Positions 27,684-35,831 of a stretch of 64,000 nt of DNA are shown piece after piece; the first letter of the stretch is position 1; each line of letters opens with the position of its first letter. Position numbers and translations under genes: made by a program. The stretch spans positions 1 to 64,000 of the forward strand of contig NZ_JUIW01000012.1 of the NCBI RefSeq assembly GCF_004151245.1, written 5' to 3'. The stretch comes from Flavobacterium beibuense. GTDB taxonomy: Bacteria > Bacteroidota > Bacteroidia > Flavobacteriales > Flavobacteriaceae. Below the pieces are notes generated by a model. It ran no database searches, was not told where the DNA came from, and was given only the letters and a program-made list of their open reading frames with translations.

Positions 27684-29663
27684 CTATGTGGTACGTATTC
27701 GTTCAATACGTTTAAGTACGTTTCTGTTAAGTTCGGTGTAATCCATTATATCCTGCATAACATCTCTGTTGTCTGCCTCAGGTTCCGGCTTTACCTGCGC
27801 CATAAGCTCATGAATAAGTTTTTTGATAAGTCGGGACCTTAAATCAAAAATAATCTGTGTCACGTGTTCCTCTACAGTCATATCTTTCATCTTAACGGGT
27901 ATTTGCTGCTTATCTTCCCATCCGCTAAGGAGATATTTATCATCTTCCATATAAATATCTGACACCAGCCCCTGCAAATCAACCGAGAAATTGTTTATAA
28001 AGTTTTCCTGTTTGATTTCCTTATTAAGATATATCTCAATCATCTGCTTTAAAAGCGCACTAAAGGTAGGCTGAGTAAATTCAATTTCATCTTCCTGCAG
28101 ATTCAAGTAAATCCATTCATACACTTTACAGGCCTGTACTTCGGTAAAAGTGGCCTCCTCTCCATACTCATCGAACTTAGTATATATGTTCTTAAATTCG
28201 CACTCCATATCGCCATAAAGCTGAAGCGCTTTTACAATTTCATATTCTATACCCGAAAGATCATCTGCACTTTGTTTTATTTCCGGCATTTCCTCAACCA
28301 CAGGCTGCATTGCTTTTGCCTTTTGCTCCTCTTTCTGCTTTTTACCGGCATCAGTAATATCCTTTTGCACTAACTGAGCCAGTGTACTTACCAGCACCTG
28401 CTCTGATATATCCATAATTCGGGAACATTCCTGTATGTATACCTCACGCTGAATCCTATCGGGTATCTTCGAAATACTGGTTACTATATCCCTTATCAGT
28501 CCTGCCTTTTTTACCGGATCGTTTTGCGCTTCATCCATAAGTAACGAAGCCTTAAACTGTATAAAGTCTTTAGCGTTACTGCTTAGGTATTCGGTCAGTT
28601 CCTCATAAGATGATTTTTTGGCAAAACTATCAGGATCTTCCCCGTCAGGAAAAGTACATACCTTAACATTCATCCCTTCTTCAAGAATAAGATCTATACC
28701 CCTGATGGAAGCCCTAAGACCTGCGGCATCGCCGTCAAAAAGCACGGTAATGTTTTTGGTAAGCCTGTTTATAAGACGTATCTGATCGGGTGTTAAGGCA
28801 GTTCCTGATGAAGCCACAACGTTTTCTATACCTGCCTGGTTTAGCTGTATAACATCGGTATACCCTTCTACAAGGTAACAATTATCAAGCTTTGCTATAG
28901 ATTGTTTGGCATGGTAAATACCATACAGTACTTTACTTTTATGGTAAATATCACTTTCCGGAGAGTTAAGGTATTTGGCTACTTTTTTATCGTTAGTCAA
29001 AATACGCCCACCGAAACCCAAAACACGGCCCGACATACTTTGTATAGGAAACATAACACGACCACGGAACCTGTCTACATTCCTGCCGTCTTCCCTAACT
29101 ATCGTTAGTCCGGTTTTATCAAGATATTCCAGTTTATATCCTTTACCCAGGGCTTCTTTACTAAAAGCATCCCATTCTTCAGGAGAATATCCTAATCCGA
29201 ATTTTTTAATCGTCTCAGAAGTAAATCCTCTTTCCTTAAAGTAAGAATAACCTATAGCCTGCCCTTCATCGGTATTTAATAATGTACTTTGAAAATATTT
29301 TTGCGCGAATTCAGAAACCAGGTACATACTCTCCCTTTCATTAGCTTCCTGCTTCTGTTCCTGCGACTGCTCGGTCTCCTCGATTTCTATGTTGTATTTT
29401 TTTGCTAGATAACGGATTGCTTCCGGATACGAAAAGTGTTCGTGTTCCATCAAAAAGGCAACTACGTTCCCCCCTTTACCGGAACTAAAATCCTTCCATA
29501 TCTGCTTCACCGGAGATACCATAAATGAAGGAGACTTCTCGTTACTGAAAGGACTAAGCCCCTTAAAGTTACTACCGGCACGCTTTAGGTTTATAAAATC
29601 ACCTATAACCTCCTCAAGGCGGGCAGTCTCAAATACAGTATCTATGGTACTTTGTGAAATCAA
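27684..29663 (-). CDS. dnaG: DNA primase DnaG with degenerate zinc ribbon
   Basis: DnaG makes RNA primers for replication. The N-terminal CHC2-like domain aligns with other primases over FKGLSPFSNEKSPSFMV and DFSSGKGGNVVAFLM. However, the four zinc ligands (Cys-His-Cys-Cys) are replaced by Ser37, Ser40, Asp58 and Ser61. The catalytic core is intact: FRGRVMFPIQ, the TOPRIM motifs LVEGYTDVIQL and LFDGDAAGLRA, and ASSGTALT. A divergent C-terminal helicase-binding region follows. The start at 29663 is a TTG; no suitable ATG exists upstream or before the conserved N-terminus. Confidence 0.94.
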   Translation of the reverse strand: MISQSTIDTVFETARLEEVIGDFINLKRAGSNFKGLSPFSNEKSPSFMVSPVKQIWKDFSSGKGGNVVAFLMEHEHFSYPEAIRYLAKKYNIEIEETEQSQEQKQEANERESMYLVSEFAQKYFQSTLLNTDEGQAIGYSYFKERGFTSETIKKFGLGYSPEEWDAFSKEALGKGYKLEYLDKTGLTIVREDGRNVDRFRGRVMFPIQSMSGRVLGFGGRILTNDKKVAKYLNSPESDIYHKSKVLYGIYHAKQSIAKLDNCYLVEGYTDVIQLNQAGIENVVASSGTALTPDQIRLINRLTKNITVLFDGDAAGLRASIRGIDLILEEGMNVKVCTFPDGEDPDSFAKKSSYEELTEYLSSNAKDFIQFKASLLMDEAQNDPVKKAGLIRDIVTSISKIPDRIQREVYIQECSRIMDISEQVLVSTLAQLVQKDITDAGKKQKEEQKAKAMQPVVEEMPEIKQSADDLSGIEYEIVKALQLYGDMECEFKNIYTKFDEYGEEATFTEVQACKVYEWIYLNLQEDEIEFTQPTFSALLKQMIEIYLNKEIKQENFINNFSVDLQGLVSDIYMEDDKYLLSGWEDKQQIPVKMKDMTVEEHVTQIIFDLRSRLIKKLIHELMAQVKPEPEADNRDVMQDIMDYTELNRNVLKRIERIRTT

Positions 29664-29717
29664 GGTTTGGTCAAATATTAAAGGGGTGTAAAGTTACAAA
29701 GAATTGTAACCAAACTT

Positions 29718-29736
29718 AAAGATATAAAATATCTTT
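29718..29736 (-). terminator. AT-rich hairpin after the SDR gene
   Basis: AAAGATAT and ATATCTTT form an 8-bp stem with a three-base loop directly downstream of the SDR stop codon. It is AT-rich and lacks a clear T tract, so it is only a weak terminator candidate. A second small inverted repeat (GTTACAA/TTGTAAC, 29693-29710) lies next to it. Confidence 0.4.
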
Positions 29737-29737
29737 A

Positions 29738-31159
29738 TTATTCCTTCGCCACCAAGCTGTCTATCATTCCGTTAAAAATGAAATAGTGAAAAGGCAGTAC
29801 AGAATACCAGTACAATCTGCCCCATAACCCTTTAGGCCTAAAAACAGCGCGCTGCCACAGCTTACCTTTCTCTATCCTGAATTCCAGCCAGGCTTCACCC
29901 GGTAATTTCATCTCCGCATAGAGTAAAAGACGTTTCTCTTCTCTGTTGGCAAAAAGTACGCGCCAAAAATCGAGCGCATCGCCCGGTTGTATTTTAGAAG
30001 GATGGGTCCTTCCTCTTCGCAATCCTACACCACCAAACATCTTATCCAAAAAGCCACGAGCCTTCCATAAAAAGTCACCGTAATACCATCCCGTATATCC
30101 GCCTAAAGCCCATATCCTGTTTAGCACCTCTTCTTCATTCTCAACTTTACGTGATTTTATATCTTTAAAACAACCATATTTGGGAATGGTAATATACTTA
30201 GAGATCTTTTCACTAAAACGGCCGCTTATAATAGAGTCTTTCCAACTTGAAAGTATAGCGTCTTCCTCTATTTTTTGGAAAGCTTTCTCCACTGCTTCCC
30301 TATACGTTATGGGATGAACATTCAACATCTTACCAAGATTATTAGAACGGCCCACAATGGTTATTTTCATACTATCCACAAGAGATGCTGCAAGCTTAAA
30401 AGTAGTGGAAGTGACAAAATACAACCAATAGGATGACAATTTAGGTGTCATTACCGGAAGAGTGATAATATAGCGCTTAAGTCCGCGTACCTCGGCAAAA
30501 ATGAGAAGCATTTTTTTATAGGTCAGTACTTCGGGACCATATATATCATAATTGTTATTGTAAAGCCTTTCATCTCCCGCTGCTTTAGAAAGGTAACTTA
30601 ATACGTCTCTTATTGCTATAGGCTGTGTTTTTGTATTAAGCCATTTAGGCGTAACCATAACCGGAAGTTTTTCAACCAAATCCCTTATAATCTCGAACGA
30701 TGCACTACCACTTCCTACAATAATACCTGCCCTGAAAGCGGTTAAGGCATATTTACCCCCGCCCAGCGCCTGTTCTACCTGTTTTCTGGATCGCAGGTGT
30801 TTGGAAAGTACATCTTCATTTACAATACCGCTTAAATATATAACCTGTTTTAATGAAGTATCCTTTACATAACTGATAAAGTTATAGGCACAGGCGAGTT
30901 CCTGCTTTTCAAAATCATCTGAAGCCGACATGGAATGCATAAGGTAATAGGCCACATCTATATCTTTAGGAATTTTTACACCTGTAGAATAAACGAGAAA
31001 GTCTATCTCTACAAATGTTATGGTGTCCTGATCTTTAAACTGTTCGGGAATTCTGTTAAGATCTCTTACACAACACACCAGATCATGACCTGCTTCCAGC
31101 AAAAACGGAATCAATCTTTTCCCAATATAACCTGTGGTACCTGTTACAAGAATTTTCAT
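29738..31159 (-). CDS. NAD(P)-binding SDR protein with C-terminal DUF2867
   Basis: A 473-residue fusion. The N-terminal atypical short-chain dehydrogenase domain (about 1-300) begins with the dinucleotide-binding loop GTTGYIG (7-13) and includes YLSGIV and a FRAGIIVGSGS segment typical of NmrA-like epimerases. The C-terminal part (about 320-473), with GDALDFWRV, LLLYAEMKLPGEAWLEF and LWGRLYWYSVLPFHYFIFNGM, matches DUF2867. The family is often annotated as an NAD(P)H-binding oxidoreductase; its substrate is unknown. A 26-bp inverted repeat sits just before the start codon. Confidence 0.85.
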   Translation of the reverse strand: MKILVTGTTGYIGKRLIPFLLEAGHDLVCCVRDLNRIPEQFKDQDTITFVEIDFLVYSTGVKIPKDIDVAYYLMHSMSASDDFEKQELACAYNFISYVKDTSLKQVIYLSGIVNEDVLSKHLRSRKQVEQALGGGKYALTAFRAGIIVGSGSASFEIIRDLVEKLPVMVTPKWLNTKTQPIAIRDVLSYLSKAAGDERLYNNNYDIYGPEVLTYKKMLLIFAEVRGLKRYIITLPVMTPKLSSYWLYFVTSTTFKLAASLVDSMKITIVGRSNNLGKMLNVHPITYREAVEKAFQKIEEDAILSSWKDSIISGRFSEKISKYITIPKYGCFKDIKSRKVENEEEVLNRIWALGGYTGWYYGDFLWKARGFLDKMFGGVGLRRGRTHPSKIQPGDALDFWRVLFANREEKRLLLYAEMKLPGEAWLEFRIEKGKLWQRAVFRPKGLWGRLYWYSVLPFHYFIFNGMIDSLVAKE

Positions 31160-31175
31160 AGTGTAAGAATAGTTC

Positions 31176-31201
31176 TTATAAAGTTAGTTACAACTTTATA
31201 A
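31176..31201. promoter_or_regulatory. 26-bp inverted repeat ahead of the SDR gene
   Basis: TTATAAAGTT (31176-31185) and AACTTTATAA (31192-31201) are perfect 10-bp arms separated by six bases, 16 bp upstream of the SDR start codon. No T tract follows in either useful direction, so an operator is more likely than a terminator. The cognate regulator is unknown. Confidence 0.5.
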
Positions 31202-31255
31202 AAACACCCCATAAACAGTTGTTATTTAATTACTAAAAAGCAATTTAGGTATGCC

Positions 31256-31753
31256 CTATTCCGAATCCATAGTATATCCAGAATACCGTTCTTTGAACCA
31301 ATCTTTCTCTTTTTTAATTTCTGAGGAAGAAAGCTCGGAAATCACATAAAAAGAATTATCCAAAAGCATAAAAAAATCAATATCTTCTTCATGACAGATA
31401 GTAATCATTTTAATAAGATTACTGTATTTTGATCCTTTAGCAAAATCAAACCTTACACCATTAATTGTATCACTAGTATTAGCCAGTGTATGAATTAACT
31501 CTCTGGCTTCTTTAAACTTGTCTTTATTCCTTTCTTTATCAGCATCAATAATATAAGTGGCATACTTTCTCTCAAAAGGAAGAGGATAACGCCAGTTTTC
31601 AACGTCTTTATCCGCCATAGCAAAAACAAGACTTCCGTTAGCCTTAAACATATCCATATTATACATATAAGTACAAACCAAGGCAGGAAGAAGTAAAACT
31701 ATCGCTCCTAAACCTGTAAAATAACCAAACTTTCTATCTTTTGAATAAAACAT
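31256..31753 (-). CDS. Single-pass membrane protein of unknown function
   Basis: I do not recognise this 165-residue protein. It has a short basic N-terminus, one hydrophobic helix (about 13-30, GLGAIVLLLPALVCTYMY) and a charged ~130-residue domain that should face the periplasm. The domain contains WRYPLPFERKYATYIIDADKE and ICHEEDIDFFMLLDN, and no cysteines suitable for metal binding are obvious. It lies 49 nt downstream of the NarL-type regulator on the same strand, without a visible terminator, so it may belong to that two-component operon. Confidence 0.7.
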   Translation of the reverse strand: MFYSKDRKFGYFTGLGAIVLLLPALVCTYMYNMDMFKANGSLVFAMADKDVENWRYPLPFERKYATYIIDADKERNKDKFKEARELIHTLANTSDTINGVRFDFAKGSKYSNLIKMITICHEEDIDFFMLLDNSFYVISELSSSEIKKEKDWFKERYSGYTMDSE

Positions 31754-31802
31754 AAAGCTGATAATTAGTTACTTAAAGATACAAAAAAGAAATTGCTAAA
31801 TA

Positions 31803-32465
31803 CTAGCTTAAATCCTCAACATCAAGCAGGTTGTGTTTTAAGGCAAATACTATAACGCCAATAAAATTCTTGGCTCCCACTTTATTGATCATCCTCTGCC
31901 TGTGGGTTTCTACAGTGCGCTGATGGATAAAAAGTTCTTCGGCTATTTCAGCAGAGCTTTTTCCCCGGCAGATAAGACGAATAACCTCCTTTTCCCTGTC
32001 ACTTAAAAAGTCACTGTCGGGCTGCAGTTCGTTTCCTCCCTGCTGAAACAACATAAGATCTTTTAGTACCGATCCCAGTTCAGGACCCAGATAAAAACCG
32101 GTAGTATTTAAATTACGGATTGCCAGTTCAAGTTGTTCGGGTTCAGAATTTTTAGTTACAAAACCATGTGCACCACTTTGCATTACGTGCCTTATGGTCT
32201 CTTTGCTTGACAGTTGCGATATCATTAATATCTTAATGGTATCGTGCGTATTAAGCACCTTTCCGCAAAGCGTATAGCCATCCATCTCAGGCATCTGAAT
32301 ATCAAGAAGAGCAATATCCACATCCTTGTTCTCTTTAAGAAATGAAAGGAAGTCTTTACCACTATCACTTTCATAAATCACCTCAACCCCCTCCAGAGTG
32401 CCTAAAAGGGCTGCAAGGCTTTTCCTGAAAAGCTTATGATCGTCTACAAGAGCTAACTTAAGCAT
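31803..32465 (-). CDS. NarL/LuxR-type response regulator
   Basis: A 220-residue regulator. The receiver domain has acidic residues Asp8-Asp9, phosphoacceptor Asp55 (ALLDIQMPEMDG) and Lys near 105 in GFVTKNSEPE. The C-terminal helix-turn-helix (about 150-215) reads LSDREKEVIRLICRGKSSAEIAEELFIHQRTVETHRQRM. It overlaps the upstream histidine kinase gene by 8 nt, so the pair is coupled. Target genes are unknown. Confidence 0.93.
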   Translation of the reverse strand: MLKLALVDDHKLFRKSLAALLGTLEGVEVIYESDSGKDFLSFLKENKDVDIALLDIQMPEMDGYTLCGKVLNTHDTIKILMISQLSSKETIRHVMQSGAHGFVTKNSEPEQLELAIRNLNTTGFYLGPELGSVLKDLMLFQQGGNELQPDSDFLSDREKEVIRLICRGKSSAEIAEELFIHQRTVETHRQRMINKVGAKNFIGVIVFALKHNLLDVEDLS

Positions 32466-33228
32466 TGTTTACATTTTTTAGTGTTATGGTAAAATGGTTA
32501 CCCACTTGTTTTTCTTCTTCCTGAACTATTACCCCACCTACAGCATGCAGGCGCGAATTGATATTTTTAAGTCCGCTGGCATTCGGTTTAGCCAGATTCT
32601 CCCTAAAATTAAACGGAGTTCCGTCGTCTGTTATATCTATAGTCAGGGCTTCTTTATTTAAAGCTATATTTATATCACATTTAGAAACATTACCATACTT
32701 AACCATATTTGTAGTTAACTCCTGCAACACCCTAAAAAGCTGATAAGCTACCGATGCCGGTAACGCCACTGCTCCGTTAGCTGTAACCTCAAAATAAATC
32801 TGAGCTTTTGCCCCTATACTTTCAAGATAACCTTTAAGTGCAGGCACAAGCCCTTCTGTTTCTAATAGTGGTGGCATAAGGTTATGCGACACGGCACGTG
32901 TATTTTGCAGGGCAGCATCTACCCCTTCGCGAATCTCATCAAAAATCTCCTTGTTTTCCGACTCTTTTTTTGCCAGTACACTCAGGTAATTTTTAATGGC
33001 ACTTAAATCACCCGAAACTCCGTCATGAAGATCGGCAGCTATACGTGCCCTTTCATTTTTTTCACTTTCAAGACTTACTTTAAGCATGTTTTCGGCTTCC
33101 TTACGTTTCATCCTGAAAAAATGCCTCTGATAAGTTACAACAATAAATAACAGCCCAAATGCCAAAAACAGCATTATAGCTGTACCGATATAAAATAAAG
33201 ATACTACTTCTTCCCCCGTTCCCTTCAT
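32458..33228 (-). CDS. HisKA_3-type sensor histidine kinase with minimal sensor region
   Basis: A 256-residue NarX/DesK-class kinase. It has about eight residues, one transmembrane helix (about 9-33), then a linker, a HisKA_3 dimerisation domain with phospho-acceptor His68 (ARIAADLHDGVSGDLSAIKNYL), and a HATPase_c domain with LQELTTNMVKYGN (N box) and DITDDGTPF (G1). There is essentially no periplasmic sensory domain, so signal input must come through the membrane segment or a partner. Three paralogous membrane proteins are encoded directly upstream, and its regulator directly downstream. Confidence 0.92.
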   Translation of the reverse strand: MKGTGEEVVSLFYIGTAIMLFLAFGLLFIVVTYQRHFFRMKRKEAENMLKVSLESEKNERARIAADLHDGVSGDLSAIKNYLSVLAKKESENKEIFDEIREGVDAALQNTRAVSHNLMPPLLETEGLVPALKGYLESIGAKAQIYFEVTANGAVALPASVAYQLFRVLQELTTNMVKYGNVSKCDINIALNKEALTIDITDDGTPFNFRENLAKPNASGLKNINSRLHAVGGVIVQEEEKQVGNHFTITLKNVNNA

Positions 33229-33274
33229 AGTGTGTGTATTCTAAGATTACAAAACAGGTAATTGCTTTGTACCC

Positions 33275-33308
33275 CAAAAATACAATAATAATCGTGTATT
33301 TAACACAA
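33275..33308 (-). promoter_or_regulatory. Promoter of the kinase/regulator operon
   Basis: Minus-strand TATTTTTG at 33275-33282 and TTG at 33306-33308, with 23 bp between, fit the Bacteroidota consensus. It lies about 46 nt upstream of the kinase ATG, so kinase and regulator can be expressed independently of the upstream membrane genes. Confidence 0.6.
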
Positions 33309-33314
33309 TTTTAA

Positions 33315-33968
33315 TTACGGCTTTTTCTCAGTTCCTTTCCAAACACCTATTGTTATCATAATATACATAATAATAAGTCCACTAACAAAAACTAACCAAT
33401 TAGTTTCAGAAAGACCTGTTATTATTTTTAACTGATCATACAATAATGATATAAAAAACCCTCCGGAAAAATAGATTATCAAACCGCTTATAAAATAAAA
33501 AGACGGAATTATCCATAATGAAATTATCTCCTTATTAAACAAATCTTTAAACCAAATAAACGATGAAATAAAAACAAAGAGTAATATAGGCACTAAAAGA
33601 TAAGCCTCTAAAGTCGTATGAATATTATATTCCCAATAGTACAGTATAATTAAAAAGCCAACTATTACAATAAACATAGTTCCTTTAAAAAAGTACATAT
33701 ACCTTAAACCTAATAACTCCCTAAAAAAGTACCAGAGGGCTAAAAACTCCAAAAAGGTATATGCTGTAAACCAATAGGCAGATGGAATTCTCAAAAAACT
33801 TGTAAAAATAAGCTCATAAAAAGCACCTATAAATATTAACCACAAATAAGGCTTTATCGCTAGCATTTCGTAATTAAAACAAGGATTAGTTTTTCTAAAG
33901 AAAGTTATTGTCAATGGACTAAAAGCTAAAATTGTAGCGATTAAAGGAAGTATCTCTTTTATATTCAT
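33315..33968 (-). CDS. Multi-pass membrane protein, tandem paralogue 1
   Basis: I do not recognise this family by name. The 217-residue protein has about seven hydrophobic helices and a short basic C-terminus (GVWKGTEKKP). It shares with the next two genes the core IKPYLWL...FYELIF...LRIPSAYWFTAYTFLEFLALWYFF, then YYW, FKDLF and PSFYFISGLIIYF. No catalytic motif is visible. It overlaps paralogue 2 by 4 nt (ATGA) and lies 86 nt upstream of the histidine kinase gene, suggesting a sensory or membrane-partner role; that is inference. Confidence 0.8.
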   Translation of the reverse strand: MNIKEILPLIATILAFSPLTITFFRKTNPCFNYEMLAIKPYLWLIFIGAFYELIFTSFLRIPSAYWFTAYTFLEFLALWYFFRELLGLRYMYFFKGTMFIVIVGFLIILYYWEYNIHTTLEAYLLVPILLFVFISSFIWFKDLFNKEIISLWIIPSFYFISGLIIYFSGGFFISLLYDQLKIITGLSETNWLVFVSGLIIMYIMITIGVWKGTEKKP

Positions 33969-34612
33969 TTTTTTTCAGTCCTTTTCCAAACGCCTACTAC
34001 CATCATAATATGCATTATTATAGCCATTACGACAAAAACCATCCAGTAAGTTCTTGCAAGGTGAGTAACGACTCCTATTTCATAAATTAAAAGGGAAACA
34101 AAAACTGCACCTGCAAAATAAAGAATCAAACCACTAATAAAATAAAATGAAGGTATTTTGAACAACGATTGAATGTCTGGTTTTTCAAAAAGTTCTTTAA
34201 ACCATAAAAACGATGAACTAAAAACAAATAATGAAACAGGAACTGAAAAATAACCATCAAGTTTTTGGCTAATATTCATTTCCCAGTATTTCAGAATAGT
34301 TAGAAAACAAAAAAAAGTAATCAGAAAAAAAACTATAAAGAATAACCTGTATCTGTCAATAAACAGTTTTTTAAAAAAGTAGAAAAGGGCTAAAAATTCA
34401 AGAAACCCATAGGCTGTAAACCAATATGCAGATGGAATTTTTAAAAGTTTTGTAAACACAAGCTCATAAAAAGCCCCAATAAACATAAGCCATAAATAGG
34501 GTTTTACAGCCTGAAACTCTTTTGTAAAGCCTGAATCCGGTTTACGAAAAAATAGTATTATAAGAGGAATCATACTTGTTATTATAGCAGATATGATTAG
34601 AAAATCTTTCAT
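33965..34612 (-). CDS. Multi-pass membrane protein, tandem paralogue 2
   Basis: A 215-residue protein with about seven transmembrane helices, closest by eye to paralogue 1 (shared VKPYLWLMFIGAFYELVFT and IPSAYWFTAY). The spacing of conserved motifs is identical in both, including YW, FKELF and IPSFYFISGLILYFAG, and it ends VWKRTEKK. It is the middle gene of the set, two bases after paralogue 3 and overlapping paralogue 1. It is AT-rich, which largely reflects its Phe/Ile-rich helices. The function is unknown. Confidence 0.8.
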   Translation of the reverse strand: MKDFLIISAIITSMIPLIILFFRKPDSGFTKEFQAVKPYLWLMFIGAFYELVFTKLLKIPSAYWFTAYGFLEFLALFYFFKKLFIDRYRLFFIVFFLITFFCFLTILKYWEMNISQKLDGYFSVPVSLFVFSSSFLWFKELFEKPDIQSLFKIPSFYFISGLILYFAGAVFVSLLIYEIGVVTHLARTYWMVFVVMAIIMHIMMVVGVWKRTEKK

Positions 34613-34614
34613 CT

Positions 34615-35271
34615 CTACTTTTTTTCAGTCCCTTTTAAAACTCCAATCAAAAGTAGCATCCTCATTATAAAACCTAACACCAATGTAATAAACCAATACT
34701 TACTAATTTCTCCTGATGACTTATAAATAACATCTATTAGTAGAAAATGAAAAACACAGCCGGCAAAATATAATACATTGCCAATTATAAAATAAAAAGA
34801 GGGTGATTTTGTTAATGAAACAACTTCTGCTTTTTTAAACAAATCTTTAAACCACAAAAAACTGTAAGTAAAAATAATTATTGTTTCTAAAGCCAAATGA
34901 TAACCTGCTAAAACCAAGTAATCGTTTAAATTCCAGTATTGCAGACTAAAGAAAAAAAACAAAACAAAGATGCTTATACAGAAACCCATTATTTTTTTAT
35001 TTATATTCAAAATATTATAAAAAAAATAGGTTAATGCCAAAAACTCAAATAAAGTATAAGCCGTAATAAAATAGGCTGCAGGAAACCTTATTAAACCAGT
35101 AACCACCTCTTCATAAACACTAGATAAAAAAAGTAGCCATAAATATGGTTTTATCGCTAATATCTCCTTTTTATGATTTGGCCTAGTTTTTCTTTTATAT
35201 ATCAAATACAATATTATCACCCCAATAATGGGATAACAACTCTCAAAAAAAAGATAAAAAAAAGACAGCAT
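34615..35271 (-). CDS. Multi-pass membrane protein, tandem paralogue 3
   Basis: A 218-residue protein with about seven transmembrane helices and the most divergent of the three. It keeps IKPYLWLLFL, VYEEVVTGLIRFPAAYFITAYTLFEFLALTYFF, QYW, FLWFKDLFKK, PSFYFIIGNVLYFAG and terminal GTEKK. The invariant Tyr-Glu, Arg/Lys-x-Pro and Ser-Phe-Tyr-Phe residues suggest a conserved intramembrane function. It is the first gene of the set, starting shortly after the terminator of the 104-residue gene. Confidence 0.8.
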   Translation of the reverse strand: MLSFFYLFFESCYPIIGVIILYLIYKRKTRPNHKKEILAIKPYLWLLFLSSVYEEVVTGLIRFPAAYFITAYTLFEFLALTYFFYNILNINKKIMGFCISIFVLFFFFSLQYWNLNDYLVLAGYHLALETIIIFTYSFLWFKDLFKKAEVVSLTKSPSFYFIIGNVLYFAGCVFHFLLIDVIYKSSGEISKYWFITLVLGFIMRMLLLIGVLKGTEKK

Positions 35272-35285
35272 AGGCTTATATCAAT

Positions 35286-35312
35286 AAAAAACAGCCAGAA
35301 AATTCCTGACTG
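35286..35312 (-). terminator. Terminator after the 104-residue gene
   Basis: CAGTCAG pairs with CTGGCTG (35292-35312, one G-U pair). On the minus strand six T residues follow. It insulates the small gene from the membrane-protein genes downstream. Confidence 0.75.
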
Positions 35313-35325
35313 CTTTTTTAATTTT

Positions 35326-35640
35326 TTAAAGTATCAAACCGCTTGCACTATCACATGAATTAGGACATGGTTTTGCCCTATCAAGTATTTTACCATCGGT
35401 CATGTCTTTACATTCTGCATTTACTCCTACTAAAACAAGGGTTTCTTCTCCTCTTGTTTTATCTAATGCACGATAAATACGAATACCCATACAGCCTTCC
35501 TGAGCCAAAAGCTCCTGAAGTTTCTCTGCTCCTAAATAATAACATTTGTGTGAAGACGGAAAATCGTTTTGAAAATCATGGGCTAATGTTTTTGCCTCGC
35601 TAAGGTTGATAAATTCTCCGGTGTGTCTGTCAATTGGCAT
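35326..35640 (-). CDS. Small cysteine-containing cytoplasmic protein, unknown function
   Basis: A 104-residue protein without signal peptide or membrane helix. I recognise no named domain. It has an N-terminal IDRHTGEFINLSEAKTLAHDF helix region, a central LQELLAQEGCMGIRIYRALD strand-rich part and a C-terminal KPCPNSCDSASGLIL tail. Five cysteines are present, two in a CPNSC pair that could be redox-active or bind metal. It has its own well-formed promoter and terminator, so it is probably an expressed monocistronic gene. Confidence 0.75.
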   Translation of the reverse strand: MPIDRHTGEFINLSEAKTLAHDFQNDFPSSHKCYYLGAEKLQELLAQEGCMGIRIYRALDKTRGEETLVLVGVNAECKDMTDGKILDRAKPCPNSCDSASGLIL

Positions 35641-35667
35641 AACTATTTAAATTTTAGATTTACTATG

Positions 35668-35700
35668 CAAAACTAACAATAATGGTTTTTATTATTACAA
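35668..35700 (-). promoter_or_regulatory. Promoter of the 104-residue gene
   Basis: Minus-strand TAGTTTTG at 35668-35675 and TTG at 35698-35700, with 22 bp between, match the Bacteroidota consensus. It lies 27 nt upstream of the ATG. Confidence 0.7.
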
Positions 35701-35769
35701 TTACGTAAAAATACATTTTAAATTACGGAAAACACGTAACCCTGAACACATTACGAAATTGTTAAGCAT

Positions 35770-35806
35770 AAAAAAAGGTGTCCCTAAAATTGGAAACACC
35801 CTTTTT
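35770..35806. terminator. Terminator after the beta-barrel gene
   Basis: GGTGT (35777-35781) pairs with ACACC (35796-35800), and the stem extends inward with a bulge. An A run on one side and a T run on the other give T tracts on both strands. It ends the sigma-factor operon. Confidence 0.75.
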
Positions 35807-35831
35807 GAAGTACAAAACTAACCCTAATTTT

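Noticed and set aside
33315..35271. Low-G+C block considered as a recently transferred island
   Set aside because: The low G+C is explained by Phe, Ile and Leu-rich membrane helices; no mobile element, integrase or flanking repeat is present.
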